This document shows positions 8,739 to 18,200 of a DNA stretch of 64,000 bases, in pieces (position 1 is the stretch's first letter; the number at the start of each line of letters is the position of its first letter). Location of the stretch: assembly GCF_030849025.1 (NCBI RefSeq), contig NZ_CP118224.1:3332501-3396500 (forward strand), read 5' to 3'. The notes beneath the pieces were generated by a model, which searched no databases, was not told the DNA's origin, and saw nothing but the letters and a program-made list of their open reading frames with translations. A program made the position numbers and the translations under genes. The stretch is from Oceanimonas pelagia (GTDB lineage: Bacteria; Pseudomonadota; Gammaproteobacteria; Enterobacterales; Aeromonadaceae).

Positions 8739-10388
8739 ATGAATGGCGCACAGTACATTGTCCAGACACTGAAACAACAAGGGGTCACCCAGATCTTCGG
8801 TTACCCCGGCGGCGCCATCATGCCGCTTTACGACGCCCTCTACGACGGCGGTGTGGACCATCTGCTGTGCCGGCATGAGCAGGCCGCCGCCCTGGGCGCG
8901 GTGGGCTATGCCAGAGCCAGTGGTCAGGTGGGGGTGTGCATGGCTACCTCCGGCCCCGGCGCCACCAACCTGATCACCGGTCTGGCCGACGCCATGCTCG
9001 ACTCCATTCCGGTGGTGGCCATCACCGGCCAGGTGCCCATGGCCGCCATCGGCACCGACGCCTTTCAGGAAGTGGACGTGCTGGGCATGTCGCTGTCCTG
9101 CACAAAACACTCTTATCTGGTAGAGAACGTGGAAGATCTTGGCGACATCATCGCCGAAGCCTTTGAAGTGGCCCGTTCTGGTCGTCCCGGCCCGGTGCTT
9201 ATCGATGTGCCCAAAAACATTCAGGTCGCGCCGGTGGAGCCCCGTGCCACCGTGCCCTGTACCACGGCACCCAATACCCTCGACGAGGCCGCCCTGGCCG
9301 AAGCCAAGGCGCTGCTGGCGGCGGCGCGTCAGCCGGTGCTGTACGTGGGGGGCGGCGTGGGCATGGCCAATGCCGAGGCAGAATTACGTGCTTTTGCCGA
9401 GCAAAGCGGGATTCCCGCGGTCACCACCCTGAAGGGCATCGGCACGCTGAATCCGGACCATGAGCTGTTTTTGGGCATGCTGGGCATGCACGGAACAAAA
9501 GCCGCCAACCTGGCGGTTCAACAGAGCGATCTGCTGATGGTGGTCGGCGCCCGTTTCGACGATCGGGTCACCGGCAAGCTTGATGCCTTCGCGGTCAATG
9601 CCAGGGTGATCCACCTGGACAAGGACGCCGCCGAGTTTGGCAAGGTGCGCCATGCCCATGTGGGGATCGATGCCGAGCTGACCGAGGTATTGCCGCGGCT
9701 TACCGGCGAGCGGCTGGCCATCGACCCCTGGCGTGAGCAGTGCAGGGCGCTCAAGGACGAGCACCAGTGGCGTTACGACCACCCGGGCGAAGGCATTTTT
9801 GCACCGCTGATGCTCAAGCAACTGAGCGAGGCGCTGGACGACACCGCCATGGTCAGCTGCGACGTGGGTCAGCACCAGATGTGGGTGGCCCAGCACATGC
9901 GCTTTACCAGCCCGCGCAACCACCTCAGCAGTGCCGGCCTGGGTACCATGGGCTTTGGCCTGCCCGCCGCCATTGGTGCCAAGCTGGCCCGCCCCGAGCA
10001 CGAGTCGGTACTGGTGTCCGGTGACGGCTCCTTCATGATGAATGTGCAGGAGCTGGGTACCCTCAAACGCGCCCAGCTGCCGGTGAAGATGGTACTGCTC
10101 GACAACCAGCGCCTGGGCATGGTGCGCCAGTGGCAGGAGCTGTTCTTCGACGGCCGCTTCAGTGAAACCATTTTGACCGACAACCCGGATTTCGTGGCCA
10201 TGGCCGCTGCCTTTGGCATTCCGGGCGAAACCATTACCCGCAAGGAGCAGGTGCAGCCCGCCATCGCGCGCATGCTGCAGTCCGACACCGCCTACCTGCT
10301 GCACGTGCGTATTTCAGAGGAAGAGAACGTCTGGCCCCTGGTGCCGCCGGGCGTTGCCAACGATCAAATGATGGAGAGCAAAGCATGA
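8739..10388 (+). CDS. ilvG: Acetolactate synthase II, large catalytic subunit
   Basis: A 549-aa ThDP enzyme that condenses two pyruvates to acetolactate (valine/leucine) or pyruvate with 2-oxobutyrate (isoleucine). The catalytic Glu47 is in CRHEQAA. The FAD/ThDP-domain motif TSGPGATN and the Mg/ThDP motif GDGSFMMN (from about residue 426) are intact. The frame is unbroken, unlike the frameshifted ilvG of E. coli K-12. The stop overlaps ilvM as ATGA, so the two subunits are made in coupled fashion. Confidence 0.96.
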   Translation: MNGAQYIVQTLKQQGVTQIFGYPGGAIMPLYDALYDGGVDHLLCRHEQAAALGAVGYARASGQVGVCMATSGPGATNLITGLADAMLDSIPVVAITGQVPMAAIGTDAFQEVDVLGMSLSCTKHSYLVENVEDLGDIIAEAFEVARSGRPGPVLIDVPKNIQVAPVEPRATVPCTTAPNTLDEAALAEAKALLAAARQPVLYVGGGVGMANAEAELRAFAEQSGIPAVTTLKGIGTLNPDHELFLGMLGMHGTKAANLAVQQSDLLMVVGARFDDRVTGKLDAFAVNARVIHLDKDAAEFGKVRHAHVGIDAELTEVLPRLTGERLAIDPWREQCRALKDEHQWRYDHPGEGIFAPLMLKQLSEALDDTAMVSCDVGQHQMWVAQHMRFTSPRNHLSSAGLGTMGFGLPAAIGAKLARPEHESVLVSGDGSFMMNVQELGTLKRAQLPVKMVLLDNQRLGMVRQWQELFFDGRFSETILTDNPDFVAMAAAFGIPGETITRKEQVQPAIARMLQSDTAYLLHVRISEEENVWPLVPPGVANDQMMESKA

Positions 10389-10645
10389 ACCAGCACAATT
10401 TGCAGATAGAAGCCCAGTTTCGCCCGGAAGTGCTCGAGCGAGTGCTGCGCATGACCCGTCACCGCGGCTTTCGCGTGGACGACATGGAAATGTCCACCTC
10501 CGCCGATTGTCAAAACCTGAACATCAGGGTTACTGTCAGCAGTGAGCGTCCCATTCAGCTGCTGAGCAACCAGCTTGCCAAGCTGATGAATGTGACCCGC
10601 GTTGAAGCGCACATCATGGAGCAACCGCTGAAAAAATCGGCTTAA
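10385..10645 (+). CDS. ilvM: Acetolactate synthase II, small subunit (ACT domain)
   Basis: An 86-aa protein that is a single ACT domain (residues about 5-75), close to the 87-aa E. coli IlvM. It is required for full AHAS II activity. This isozyme is classically insensitive to valine, which is expected here but not visible in the sequence. Start ATG overlaps the ilvG stop. ilvE follows after 11 bp with the ribosome-binding site AAGGATAACA. Confidence 0.92.
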   Translation: MNQHNLQIEAQFRPEVLERVLRMTRHRGFRVDDMEMSTSADCQNLNIRVTVSSERPIQLLSNQLAKLMNVTRVEAHIMEQPLKKSA

Positions 10646-10656
10646 GGATAACAACA

Positions 10657-11580
10657 ATGTCTACCGCCAAGTACATCTGGTTCAACGGGAAGATGGTACC
10701 CTGGGACAAGGCCCAGGTGCATGTGATGACCCATGCCCTGCACTACGGCTCCTCGGTGTTTGAAGGCATTCGCGCCTACAACACCCCCAGAGGGCCGGCG
10801 ATTTTCCGGCTGGAAGAGCACGTGCAGCGGCTGTTTGATTCCGCCAAGATCTACCGGATGGCCATTCCCTATACCAAGGCAGAGCTGATGGATGCCTGCC
10901 GGGCGGCGGTAGCCGACAACGACCTCGACAGTGCCTATCTGCGGCCGCTGGTGTTTGTGGGCAATGTCGGCATGGGCCTGAATGCGCCGAAAAACGTGCC
11001 CTGCGAGGTGATCATCGCCGCCATTCCCTGGGGCGCCTATCTGGGCGAGGAAGGGCTGGAAAACGGCGTCGACGTCTGTGTGACCTCCTGGAACCGGCTG
11101 GCGCCCAACACCATGCCCACCGGCGCCAAGGCGGGGGGCAACTACCTGTCGTCCCAGCTGATCTCCGGTGAAGCCAAGCGCCACGGCTACAGCGAGGGCA
11201 TTTCCCTCGATGTGCACGGCCACCTCAGTGAAGGCGCCGGCGAGAACCTGTTCCTGATCAAGAACGGCGTGCTCTACACACCGCCGGTCACCGCCTGCAT
11301 ACTGCCGGGCATTACCCGTGATACCCTGATGACTCTGGCGCGGGACGCCGGTTACCAGGTGCGGGAAGAAGCCATTGCCCGGGAAGCCCTGTATCTGGCC
11401 GACGAAATGTTCATGACCGGCACCGCCGCCGAGGTCACCCCGGTGCGCAGCGTGGACGGTATCACTCTGGGTGAAGGCAAGCGGGGCCCGATCACCAAGG
11501 AGCTGCAACAGGCGTTTTTCGGCCTGTTTGACGGCAGCACTCAGGACAAATGGGGCTGGCTCACCCCGGTAAAAGACTAA
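10657..11580 (+). CDS. ilvE: Branched-chain amino acid aminotransferase
   Basis: A 307-aa fold-type IV PLP enzyme that performs the last step of Val, Leu and Ile synthesis with glutamate as donor. The PLP lysine is Lys158 in the segment GAKAGGNYLSS. The N-terminal signature HALHYGSSVFEGIRAY and the C-terminal FMTGTAAEVTPV are present. Length matches E. coli IlvE (309 aa). It lies in the middle of the operon. Confidence 0.96.
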   Translation: MSTAKYIWFNGKMVPWDKAQVHVMTHALHYGSSVFEGIRAYNTPRGPAIFRLEEHVQRLFDSAKIYRMAIPYTKAELMDACRAAVADNDLDSAYLRPLVFVGNVGMGLNAPKNVPCEVIIAAIPWGAYLGEEGLENGVDVCVTSWNRLAPNTMPTGAKAGGNYLSSQLISGEAKRHGYSEGISLDVHGHLSEGAGENLFLIKNGVLYTPPVTACILPGITRDTLMTLARDAGYQVREEAIAREALYLADEMFMTGTAAEVTPVRSVDGITLGEGKRGPITKELQQAFFGLFDGSTQDKWGWLTPVKD

Positions 11581-11597
11581 TTCAAATTAATGGAGAT

Positions 11598-11615
11598 GGG
11601 GCGCGTAGGCGCCCC
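11598..11615 (+). other. GC hairpin between ilvE and ilvD
   Basis: GGGGCGC and GCGCCCC pair perfectly around a GTAG loop. No T-run follows, so it is more likely an mRNA stability or processing element than a terminator. Confidence 0.5.
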
Positions 11616-11647
11616 GCTGTTCTCACGCAATATCAGGAGTAAAAGGA

Positions 11648-13498
11648 ATGCCAAGGTATCGTTCAGCCACCACCACCCACGGCCGCAACATGGCCGGCGC
11701 CCGCGCCCTGTGGCGCGCCACCGGCATGACCGAAGATGATTTCGGCAAGCCGATTATCGCCGTGGTGAACTCCTTCACCCAGTTTGTGCCCGGCCACGTG
11801 CACCTCAAGGACATGGGGCAGCTGGTGGCTCGCGAAATTGAAGCGGCCGGCGGTGTGGCCAAGGAATTCAACACCATCGCGGTGGATGACGGTATCGCCA
11901 TGGGTCATGGCGGCATGCTTTACTCCCTGCCCAGCCGTGAGCTGATCGCCGACTCGGTGGAGTACATGGTCAACGCCCACTGCGCCGACGCCATGGTGTG
12001 CATCTCCAACTGTGACAAGATCACTCCCGGCATGCTGATGGCCGCCCTGCGGGTCAACATTCCGGTGATTTTCGTCTCTGGCGGCCCGATGGAAGCGGGC
12101 AAGACCAAGCTGTCCGACCAGCTGATCAAGCTGGACCTGGTAGACGCCATGATTCAGGGGGCCGATCCCACGGTGTCCGACGCCCAGAGCGAACAGGTTG
12201 AGCGCAGCGCCTGCCCCACCTGTGGCTCCTGCTCCGGCATGTTTACCGCCAACTCCATGAACTGCCTGACCGAGGCCCTGGGCCTGTCCCAGCCCGGCAA
12301 CGGCTCCCTGCTGGCCACTCACGCCGATCGCGAGCAGCTGTTCAAGACCGCCGGTCACCGCATCGTCGAGCTGACCAAGCGTTATTACGAAGGTGACGAC
12401 ACCAGCGTGCTGCCGCGCAACATCGCCACCAAGGCCGCGTTTGAAAACGCCATGGTGCTGGACATCGCCATGGGCGGCTCTACCAATACCGTGCTGCACC
12501 TGCTGGCCGCCGCCCAGGAAGCGGAAGTGGACTTCACCATGGACGACATCGATGCGCTGTCGCGCCGCGTGCCTCAGCTGTGCAAGGTGGCCCCGTCCAC
12601 CCAGAAGTACCACATGGAAGATGTGCACCGCGCCGGTGGCGTCATGGGCATACTGGCCGAGCTGGCCCGTGCCGGCCTGCTCAACACCGAGGTGAATACC
12701 GTGCTGGGCATGACCCTGGCCGAGCAGCTGGCCCGCTACGACATCATGGTGACCGACGACGAGGCGGTAAAAACCATGTTCCGTGCCGGCCCGGCGGGCA
12801 TTCGCACCACCAGGGCCTTCAGTCAGGACTGCCGCTGGGACACCCTGGATGACGATCGGGCCGAGGGCTGTATCCGCAGCATCGACAACGCCTACAGTCA
12901 GGAAGGCGGTCTGGCGGTGCTGGCCGGCAACCTGGCCATTGACGGCTGTATCGTCAAGACCGCCGGCGTGGCCGACGAAAACCTGACCTTCCGTGGTCCG
13001 GCCCGGGTGTACGAGAGCCAGGATACCGCGGTGGCCGGCATTCTCGGCGGTGAGGTCAAGGCCGGTGAAGTGGTGGTGATCCGCTACGAAGGGCCCAAGG
13101 GCGGTCCGGGCATGCAGGAAATGCTGTACCCCACCACCTACCTCAAGTCCATGGGGCTGGGCACCAAGTGCGCTCTGATCACCGACGGTCGCTTCTCCGG
13201 CGGTACCTCCGGCCTGTCCATCGGTCACGTCTCGCCCGAGGCGGCCAATGGCGGCACCATTGGCCTGGTACAGACCGGCGACATCATCGACATCGACATT
13301 CCGGCCCGCCGCATTGAGCTGGCGGTGTCCGAGCAGGAGCTGGCGGCCCGCCGCGAAGCCATGGACGCGAGGGGCGAACAGGCCTGGCGCCCGGAAAACC
13401 GCGAGCGGGAAGTGTCCTTTGCCCTGCGCGCCTACGCCTCTCTGGCCACCAGTGCCGACAAGGGCGCGGTGCGCGATCGCAGCAAGCTGGGAGGCTGA
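11648..13498 (+). CDS. ilvD: Dihydroxy-acid dehydratase
   Basis: A 616-aa iron-sulfur dehydratase that converts dihydroxyisovalerate and dihydroxymethylvalerate to the keto acids of the Val and Ile pathways. Cluster cysteines appear in [11 protein letters not shown] (near residue 118) and [11 protein letters not shown] (near residue 189). The C-terminal [16 protein letters not shown] motif is intact. Length equals E. coli IlvD (616 aa). The start follows AGGAGTAAAAGG. ilvA begins four bases after its stop. Confidence 0.96.
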   Translation: MPRYRSATTTHGRNMAGARALWRATGMTEDDFGKPIIAVVNSFTQFVPGHVHLKDMGQLVAREIEAAGGVAKEFNTIAVDDGIAMGHGGMLYSLPSRELIADSVEYMVNAHCADAMVCISNCDKITPGMLMAALRVNIPVIFVSGGPMEAGKTKLSDQLIKLDLVDAMIQGADPTVSDAQSEQVERSACPTCGSCSGMFTANSMNCLTEALGLSQPGNGSLLATHADREQLFKTAGHRIVELTKRYYEGDDTSVLPRNIATKAAFENAMVLDIAMGGSTNTVLHLLAAAQEAEVDFTMDDIDALSRRVPQLCKVAPSTQKYHMEDVHRAGGVMGILAELARAGLLNTEVNTVLGMTLAEQLARYDIMVTDDEAVKTMFRAGPAGIRTTRAFSQDCRWDTLDDDRAEGCIRSIDNAYSQEGGLAVLAGNLAIDGCIVKTAGVADENLTFRGPARVYESQDTAVAGILGGEVKAGEVVVIRYEGPKGGPGMQEMLYPTTYLKSMGLGTKCALITDGRFSGGTSGLSIGHVSPEAANGGTIGLVQTGDIIDIDIPARRIELAVSEQELAARREAMDARGEQAWRPENREREVSFALRAYASLATSADKGAVRDRSKLGG

Positions 13499-13502
13499 TG
13501 CC

Positions 13503-15059
13503 ATGGCACAACCGGCGTTGAAGGAAGAAAAAGGCACGCCCCGTTCGGCGGCCGAGTACCTGCGCCAGATTTTGCTGTCGCCGGTGTACGAGGCGGCCCG
13601 GGTCACGCCGCTGTCGCCGCTCAAGAAGCTGTCCGAGCGGCTGGGGCACCCGGTTTCCCTCAAACGGGAAGACATGCAGCCGGTGCACTCTTTCAAGCTG
13701 CGCGGTGCCTACAACAAGATTGCTCAGCTCACCCCCGAGCAGCAGCAGCGTGGCGTGATCGCCGCCTCGGCGGGCAACCACGCGCAGGGGGTGGCGCTGT
13801 CGGCGGCCAGGCTGGGCATCGACGCCACCATCGTCATGCCCGTCGTCACCCCCGATATCAAGGTGGAGTCGGTGCGCCGCTTTGGCGGCAAGGTGGTGCT
13901 GCACGGCAACAACTTCGACGAGGCCTATGCCCGCTGTCTGGAATTGATGCAGGAAAAGGGTGCCACCCTGATCCCGCCCTTTGACGATGAGGACGTGATC
14001 GCCGGCCAGGGCACGGTGGGCCGGGAACTGCTGGAGCAGGACACCCGCCTGACCCACGTGTTTGTGCCGGTGGGCGGCGGCGGCCTGGCCGCCGGAATGG
14101 CGGTGTACATCAAGCAGCTGCTGCCCCAGGTCAAGGTGATCGGGGTCGAGGCCGAGGGCTCCGCCTGTCTTAATGCAGCGCTCAAGGCCGGCGACATCGT
14201 CACTCTGGACCGGGTCAGCATGTTTGCCGACGGGGTGGCGGTGAAGCGCATCGGCACCGAAACCTTTCGCCTGTGCCGGGAATTTCTCGACGGGGTGATC
14301 ACCGTCACTTCAGACGAGATTTGCGCCGCCCTCAAGGACATCTTCGAGGACACCCGGGCCATTGCCGAGCCTTCCGGGGCGTTGTCCCTGGCAGGCCTGA
14401 AGAAATACAGTCAGGCCGGGGACTATGCCCACGCCCGCATGGCGGCGGTGCTCAGCGGCGCCAACGTCAACTTCCATTCCCTGCGTTACGTGTCCGAGCG
14501 CTGCGAGCTGGGCGAGAAGCGGGAAGGGGTGCTGGCGGTGACAATCCCTGAGCGCAAGGGCGCCTTTCTGCAGTTTTGCGAGGTGCTCGGCAACCGCATG
14601 GTGACCGAGTTCAACTACCGTTACTCCTCGGACGACAAGGCGGCGCTGCTGGTGTCGGTACGGCTGTCTGACGGCGATCGGGAGCTGGCGCAGATCATGG
14701 CGGAGCTGGAGCAGGCCGGGTATCCGGTGGCCAACATGACCGACAACGATCTGGCCAAATCCCATGTGCGCTACATGGTCGGCGGCCGCACGCCCAAGCC
14801 GCTGCAGGAACGGCTGTACAGCTTCCGTTTTCCGGAGCAGCCCGGCGCCCTGATGCGCTTTTTGCGCACACTGGGGACCCGCTGGAACATCAGCCTGTTT
14901 CACTACCGCAACCACGGCGCCGAATTTGGCCGGGTGTTGTGCGGTTTTGAACTGCCCGACAGCGACATGGCCTCGTTTGAGGGGCATCTGGCGGAGCTGG
15001 GCTACACCTGGTATGACGTGACCCAGGATCCCGCTTACCGCTTTTTCCTGGCCCACTGA
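13503..15059 (+). CDS. ilvA: Threonine deaminase (biosynthetic, allosteric)
   Basis: A 518-aa PLP fold-type II enzyme that makes 2-oxobutyrate from threonine, the first committed step of isoleucine synthesis. The PLP lysine is Lys65 in SFKLRGAYN. The phosphate loop GGGGLAAG is present. Two ACT-like regulatory domains (about 335-415 and 430-515) indicate isoleucine feedback control, as in the 514-aa E. coli enzyme. The ATG at 13503 follows GGAGGCTGATGCC. The frame is open further upstream inside ilvD, but that extension has no homology support. It is the last gene of the operon before a strong terminator. Confidence 0.95.
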   Translation: MAQPALKEEKGTPRSAAEYLRQILLSPVYEAARVTPLSPLKKLSERLGHPVSLKREDMQPVHSFKLRGAYNKIAQLTPEQQQRGVIAASAGNHAQGVALSAARLGIDATIVMPVVTPDIKVESVRRFGGKVVLHGNNFDEAYARCLELMQEKGATLIPPFDDEDVIAGQGTVGRELLEQDTRLTHVFVPVGGGGLAAGMAVYIKQLLPQVKVIGVEAEGSACLNAALKAGDIVTLDRVSMFADGVAVKRIGTETFRLCREFLDGVITVTSDEICAALKDIFEDTRAIAEPSGALSLAGLKKYSQAGDYAHARMAAVLSGANVNFHSLRYVSERCELGEKREGVLAVTIPERKGAFLQFCEVLGNRMVTEFNYRYSSDDKAALLVSVRLSDGDRELAQIMAELEQAGYPVANMTDNDLAKSHVRYMVGGRTPKPLQERLYSFRFPEQPGALMRFLRTLGTRWNISLFHYRNHGAEFGRVLCGFELPDSDMASFEGHLAELGYTWYDVTQDPAYRFFLAH

Positions 15060-15082
15060 CCGGGCTCAGAGTTCGATATCGG

Positions 15083-15107
15083 ATGCCGGGCCTGTCCCGG
15101 CATTTTT
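15083..15107 (+). terminator. ilv operon terminator
   Basis: ATGCCGGG (15083-15090) pairs with CCCGGCAT (15096-15103) and is followed by TTTT. Confidence 0.85.
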
Positions 15108-15139
15108 ATGGCTCCCGCTCCTTGAACCAGGGTATTAAC

Positions 15140-15197
15140 GTGAACACAACACTGTTCACAATTATGTGTTGACCAGTTTTCGCTCTGCTGTTTTAAT
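15140..15197 (+). promoter_or_regulatory. inverted repeat and sigma-70 promoter of the urea transporter
   Basis: A perfect inverted repeat GTGAACA-N6-TGTTCAC (15140-15159) lies 9 bp before a -35 TTGACC (15169-15174). A 17-bp spacer leads to the -10 TTTAAT (15192-15197). The promoter is good by eye. The repeat is placed where an activator or a repressor could act; the protein is unknown. Confidence 0.6.
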
Positions 15198-15242
15198 CGC
15201 GCCGTCTCTGTTTTCTTTCCTTTTGGTACAGGAGTGTCTTTC

Positions 15243-16085
15243 GTGGCGCTGTTGTCTTCCCTGCTGGCCGCCATTGGCCAGATATACTTTTTGAACAACC
15301 GCCTTGCCGGAGCCCTGATCGTGGCGGGGGTGATCTGGGCGTCACCCTGGATGGCTGCCACCATGATGCTGGCCACGCTGTGTGCCACCCTGCTGGCGCT
15401 GGTCTGCAAGTGGGAGCCGGAGGCCTGGCGCGACGGCCTGTTCGGCTTTAACGCCGCTCTGGTGGGGCTGGCCTTTGGCCTGTTTGCCGAGCATACCCCG
15501 TTGTGGCTGCTGCTGTCGGCGCTGGGCGGCGGATTTTCGGCCTGGCTGTATTACCGGCTGCGCCGGCTGGCGGCCATTCCCTGGTATACCCTGCCCTTTA
15601 ACCTGGTGGTGCTGCCCTGGCTGTATTTTGTGGGCCAGCGGGTGGCCGACGAGGTACCGCAGGGCTACAACTTTTCGCTGTCGGCCATCGGCCAGGTGAT
15701 CTTTCTGCCCGACATGGTGCCGGCGGTACTGATCTGCGCCGCCCTGTTGCTGGCCGGCATCGGCATGCTGGGCTGGGCCTTCGTGGGCGCCATGGTGTCG
15801 AGCGGCGCGGCCCTGCTGTTGCTGGTGAACCCGGATTACATCAACTTCGGCCTCACCGGTTATAACGGCGTGCTGGCGGCCATTGCCATGTTCTGGCATG
15901 GCAGCCGGCAGTTCTGGATATTGCTGGCCCCGGCACTGGCCGGACTGATGACGGCGGCCATGCTCAAGCTGGGCCTGCCCATGCTGACCATGCCCTTTGT
16001 GCTCAGCTGCTGGCTGTGCCTGGCAATGCAGAAGGGGCTGTGTTATTACCGGCCTGCATCCACGACTGACAGGGAGAAAGTATGA
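15243..16085 (+). CDS. Urea transporter (UT family)
   Basis: A 280-aa polytopic inner-membrane channel of the UT family. The protein shows the internal duplication typical of UT: GLFGFNAALVGLAFG (first half) and GLTGYNGVLAAIAM (second half), each followed by a TLPFNL/TMPFVL helix. These are the urea-selectivity segments. I place the start at GTG 15243 because AGGAG ends 8 nt before it; the upstream GTG 15234 overlaps that Shine-Dalgarno. The stop overlaps the next gene as ATGA. No urease genes are in the window, so the urea could be taken up for a distant urease or exported. Confidence 0.82.
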   Translation: MALLSSLLAAIGQIYFLNNRLAGALIVAGVIWASPWMAATMMLATLCATLLALVCKWEPEAWRDGLFGFNAALVGLAFGLFAEHTPLWLLLSALGGGFSAWLYYRLRRLAAIPWYTLPFNLVVLPWLYFVGQRVADEVPQGYNFSLSAIGQVIFLPDMVPAVLICAALLLAGIGMLGWAFVGAMVSSGAALLLLVNPDYINFGLTGYNGVLAAIAMFWHGSRQFWILLAPALAGLMTAAMLKLGLPMLTMPFVLSCWLCLAMQKGLCYYRPASTTDREKV

Positions 16086-16951
16086 AACTGGGATTTATCG
16101 GCATTGGCCTGATGGGCAAGCCCATGACCGAGCGGCTGCTGGCCGCCGGCCATGATGTGACCGTGTGGAACCGCAGCACCGACAAGCTGGCCGGGGTGGC
16201 TGCCGCCGGCGCGCGTGTGGCCAACAGCATTGGCGAGCTGACCGAACAGGTGGATCTGGTCATGCTGTGCCTGGCCAACACCGCCGTGGTGGAAAGTGTG
16301 GTGTTCGGTGAAGGCGGGGTGGCCGGGCACGGCCGGGAAGGCCAGCTGCTGGTGGACTTTTCCAGCTCCGATCCCGATGCCACCCGTGATTTTGCCGCCC
16401 GGCTGAAAGCAGCCTGCGGCATGGGCTGGGTAGACTCGCCGGTGTCCGGCGGCGTGGCCGGCGCCGAGGCCGGCACCCTGGCCATTATGTGTGGTGGCGA
16501 GGAAGCCGATATCGAACGTATTCGTCCGGTGCTGGCGCCGCTGTCTCAGCGGGTCACCCGCATGGGCGGCGTGGGTGCCGGCCAGGTGACCAAGGTATGC
16601 AACCAGATGATAGTGGGCTGCAACCTGATGGTGCTGGCGGAAATGATGGCCCTGGCCAAGGCCTGTGGCGTGGACGCGGAGCAGATCCCCACGGCCCTGG
16701 CCGGCGGTTTTGCCGATTCCAAACCCATGCAGATCACCGGTCCGCTGATGGCGGAAGAGTCCGATCCGGATCCCAGGTGGCACGTGCGCACCCTGCTCAA
16801 GGATCTGGATATGGCGGTGGCCCAGAGCCTGCGCGCCGGCAGCGCCACCCCCATGTCGGGGCTGGCCGCCCAGCTGATGCGCCAGCACGGCAGCAAGGGC
16901 TTTCTGGAGCGGGATCCGGCGACCTTGATTAAGTTGTATAAAGACATCTGA
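16082..16951 (+). CDS. garR: 2-hydroxy-3-oxopropionate (tartronate semialdehyde) reductase-like dehydrogenase
   Basis: A 289-aa beta-hydroxyacid dehydrogenase. The N-terminal Rossmann motif is GFIGIGLMG (residues 4-12). The substrate signature DSPVSGGVAGAEAG lies near residue 119, and the catalytic lysine is in GQVTKVCNQM. The C-terminal helical domain is complete. The family includes GarR/GlxR (tartronate semialdehyde reductase), 3-hydroxyisobutyrate dehydrogenase and related imine reductases. GarR fits best by length and motif spacing, but substrate is not fixed by sequence alone. Translation is coupled to the urea transporter. Together they could serve an allantoin/glyoxylate route (inference). 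Confidence 0.75.
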   Translation: MKLGFIGIGLMGKPMTERLLAAGHDVTVWNRSTDKLAGVAAAGARVANSIGELTEQVDLVMLCLANTAVVESVVFGEGGVAGHGREGQLLVDFSSSDPDATRDFAARLKAACGMGWVDSPVSGGVAGAEAGTLAIMCGGEEADIERIRPVLAPLSQRVTRMGGVGAGQVTKVCNQMIVGCNLMVLAEMMALAKACGVDAEQIPTALAGGFADSKPMQITGPLMAEESDPDPRWHVRTLLKDLDMAVAQSLRAGSATPMSGLAAQLMRQHGSKGFLERDPATLIKLYKDI

Positions 16952-16966
16952 GCCGGCAACGGCCAT

Positions 16967-16995
16967 AAAAAAGAGGAGCCCAGGCTCCTCTTTTT
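16967..16995. terminator. bidirectional terminator between garR and hemY
   Basis: AAAAAAGAGGAG pairs with CTCCTCTTTTT around CCCAGG. The A-run and T-run on either side let it serve both converging genes. Confidence 0.85.
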
Positions 16996-17012
16996 GCGTT
17001 TCAGGCCACGGC

Positions 17013-18191
17013 TCAGGCCGGTGTCAGGGCCAGGCTGTGCCTGTAGTAGTCGTTGGCTCTGGTCAGATCCTTGCGCTTTTCCGCCAGCTGGGCCAGCAGC
17101 ACATAGTCCTGGGCATCGGGCTTTTGGGCTACCGCCTGTTGCAGCTGCTGTTCGGCCTGATCGTCCTTGCCGTCCTTCAGGTACAGCCGGCCCAGGGCGG
17201 AGTGCAGTTCGGGCAGGCTTTCCTTTTTGGCTTTCTTTTCCAGCGCGGTAAGCAACGGATGGTAGTCGCTCAGCTGCAGCCGGGTGGCGCACAGTAACAG
17301 GCCGGCATCGGTTTTCTTGTCGAGGCCCTCCAGCAGCAGCTGCTGGGCTTCCTTGTGGGCCTTGAGGCCGATCAGCCGGTCACACAGGGGCAGCAGCAGC
17401 TCGGGATTGTACTTGTCCTTGCGCGGCAGCGCCTGCCACACTTTGATCAGACCTTCGCTGCCTTCGTCGTGGGCGGCCTGGTCAAAACGGCCAATCCAGC
17501 ACTGCTGGCGCAGGGCCTCCTTTTCGCTGGCGTCGATCAGGTTCTTGTTGGCCAGGCTGTCGAGGATACCGAGCAGGGCCTGCCACTGGCCGGTGGCCAG
17601 ATACACGTCTTTTTGCAGCTTGAGCAGGGCCGGCTGGTGACCGTAGGTCTGCTCCAGTTCCTGCACACCGGCCAGGGCCTGCTCGAACTGGCCCTGCTGG
17701 TATTGCAGCCGGGCCTGGGTAATGCCCACCGCCAGGCTGGCGGCCGGGTGCTGCTCCTGGGCCTGACGCAGGTAATCGTCGCGTTTTTCCTCGTTGCCCT
17801 GGGCCTGTGCGGCGCTGGCGGCATTGAGGTAGTTGAGCAGCGCCAGATCGTTGCCCCTGGTGCCTTTGAGCAGCATTTTTTCGGCGGTGGCGTAGTCTTC
17901 CGCCACCAGCGCCTGCATGCCGCTCTGAGTGTAGTTCAGGGCCTTGCGCCGGCGGCGGCCCATAAACCAGCCACGGGTGCGGTGGCTGAGGCCGAAAATG
18001 CGGCCCAGCAGCCATTCAATAAACAGCAGCAGCAGGTAGAACAGCACGGCCGCCACCAGAAATACGGTGACTGTGGTTTCTATGGTGTAGTTGCCGGCGG
18101 CCACCAGCACATAGCCCTGACGGCCCATAAACTCGGGGCCCGCCACCAGGCCGGCGGCCAGAATGGCGATGATAATCGCAAGTCGTATCAT
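17013..18191 (-). CDS. hemY: HemY, TPR membrane protein of the hem operon
   Basis: A 392-aa inner-membrane protein with two N-terminal transmembrane helices (about 3-20 and 41-63) and a long tetratricopeptide-rich cytoplasmic or periplasmic domain. It is always linked to hemCDX in gammaproteobacteria and influences late porphyrin synthesis; the exact role is unclear. It is not the protoporphyrinogen oxidase of Gram-positives that shares the name. It starts 9 bp after hemX. Length agrees with E. coli HemY (398 aa). Confidence 0.92.
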   Translation of the reverse strand: MIRLAIIIAILAAGLVAGPEFMGRQGYVLVAAGNYTIETTVTVFLVAAVLFYLLLLFIEWLLGRIFGLSHRTRGWFMGRRRRKALNYTQSGMQALVAEDYATAEKMLLKGTRGNDLALLNYLNAASAAQAQGNEEKRDDYLRQAQEQHPAASLAVGITQARLQYQQGQFEQALAGVQELEQTYGHQPALLKLQKDVYLATGQWQALLGILDSLANKNLIDASEKEALRQQCWIGRFDQAAHDEGSEGLIKVWQALPRKDKYNPELLLPLCDRLIGLKAHKEAQQLLLEGLDKKTDAGLLLCATRLQLSDYHPLLTALEKKAKKESLPELHSALGRLYLKDGKDDQAEQQLQQAVAQKPDAQDYVLLAQLAEKRKDLTRANDYYRHSLALTPA

Positions 18192-18200
18192 GAGTCCCCC

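Noticed and set aside
13248-13502. Upstream extension of ilvA into ilvD
   Set aside because: The extension is a shifted frame of ilvD. The internal ATG at 13503 has a good Shine-Dalgarno and the family N-terminus.
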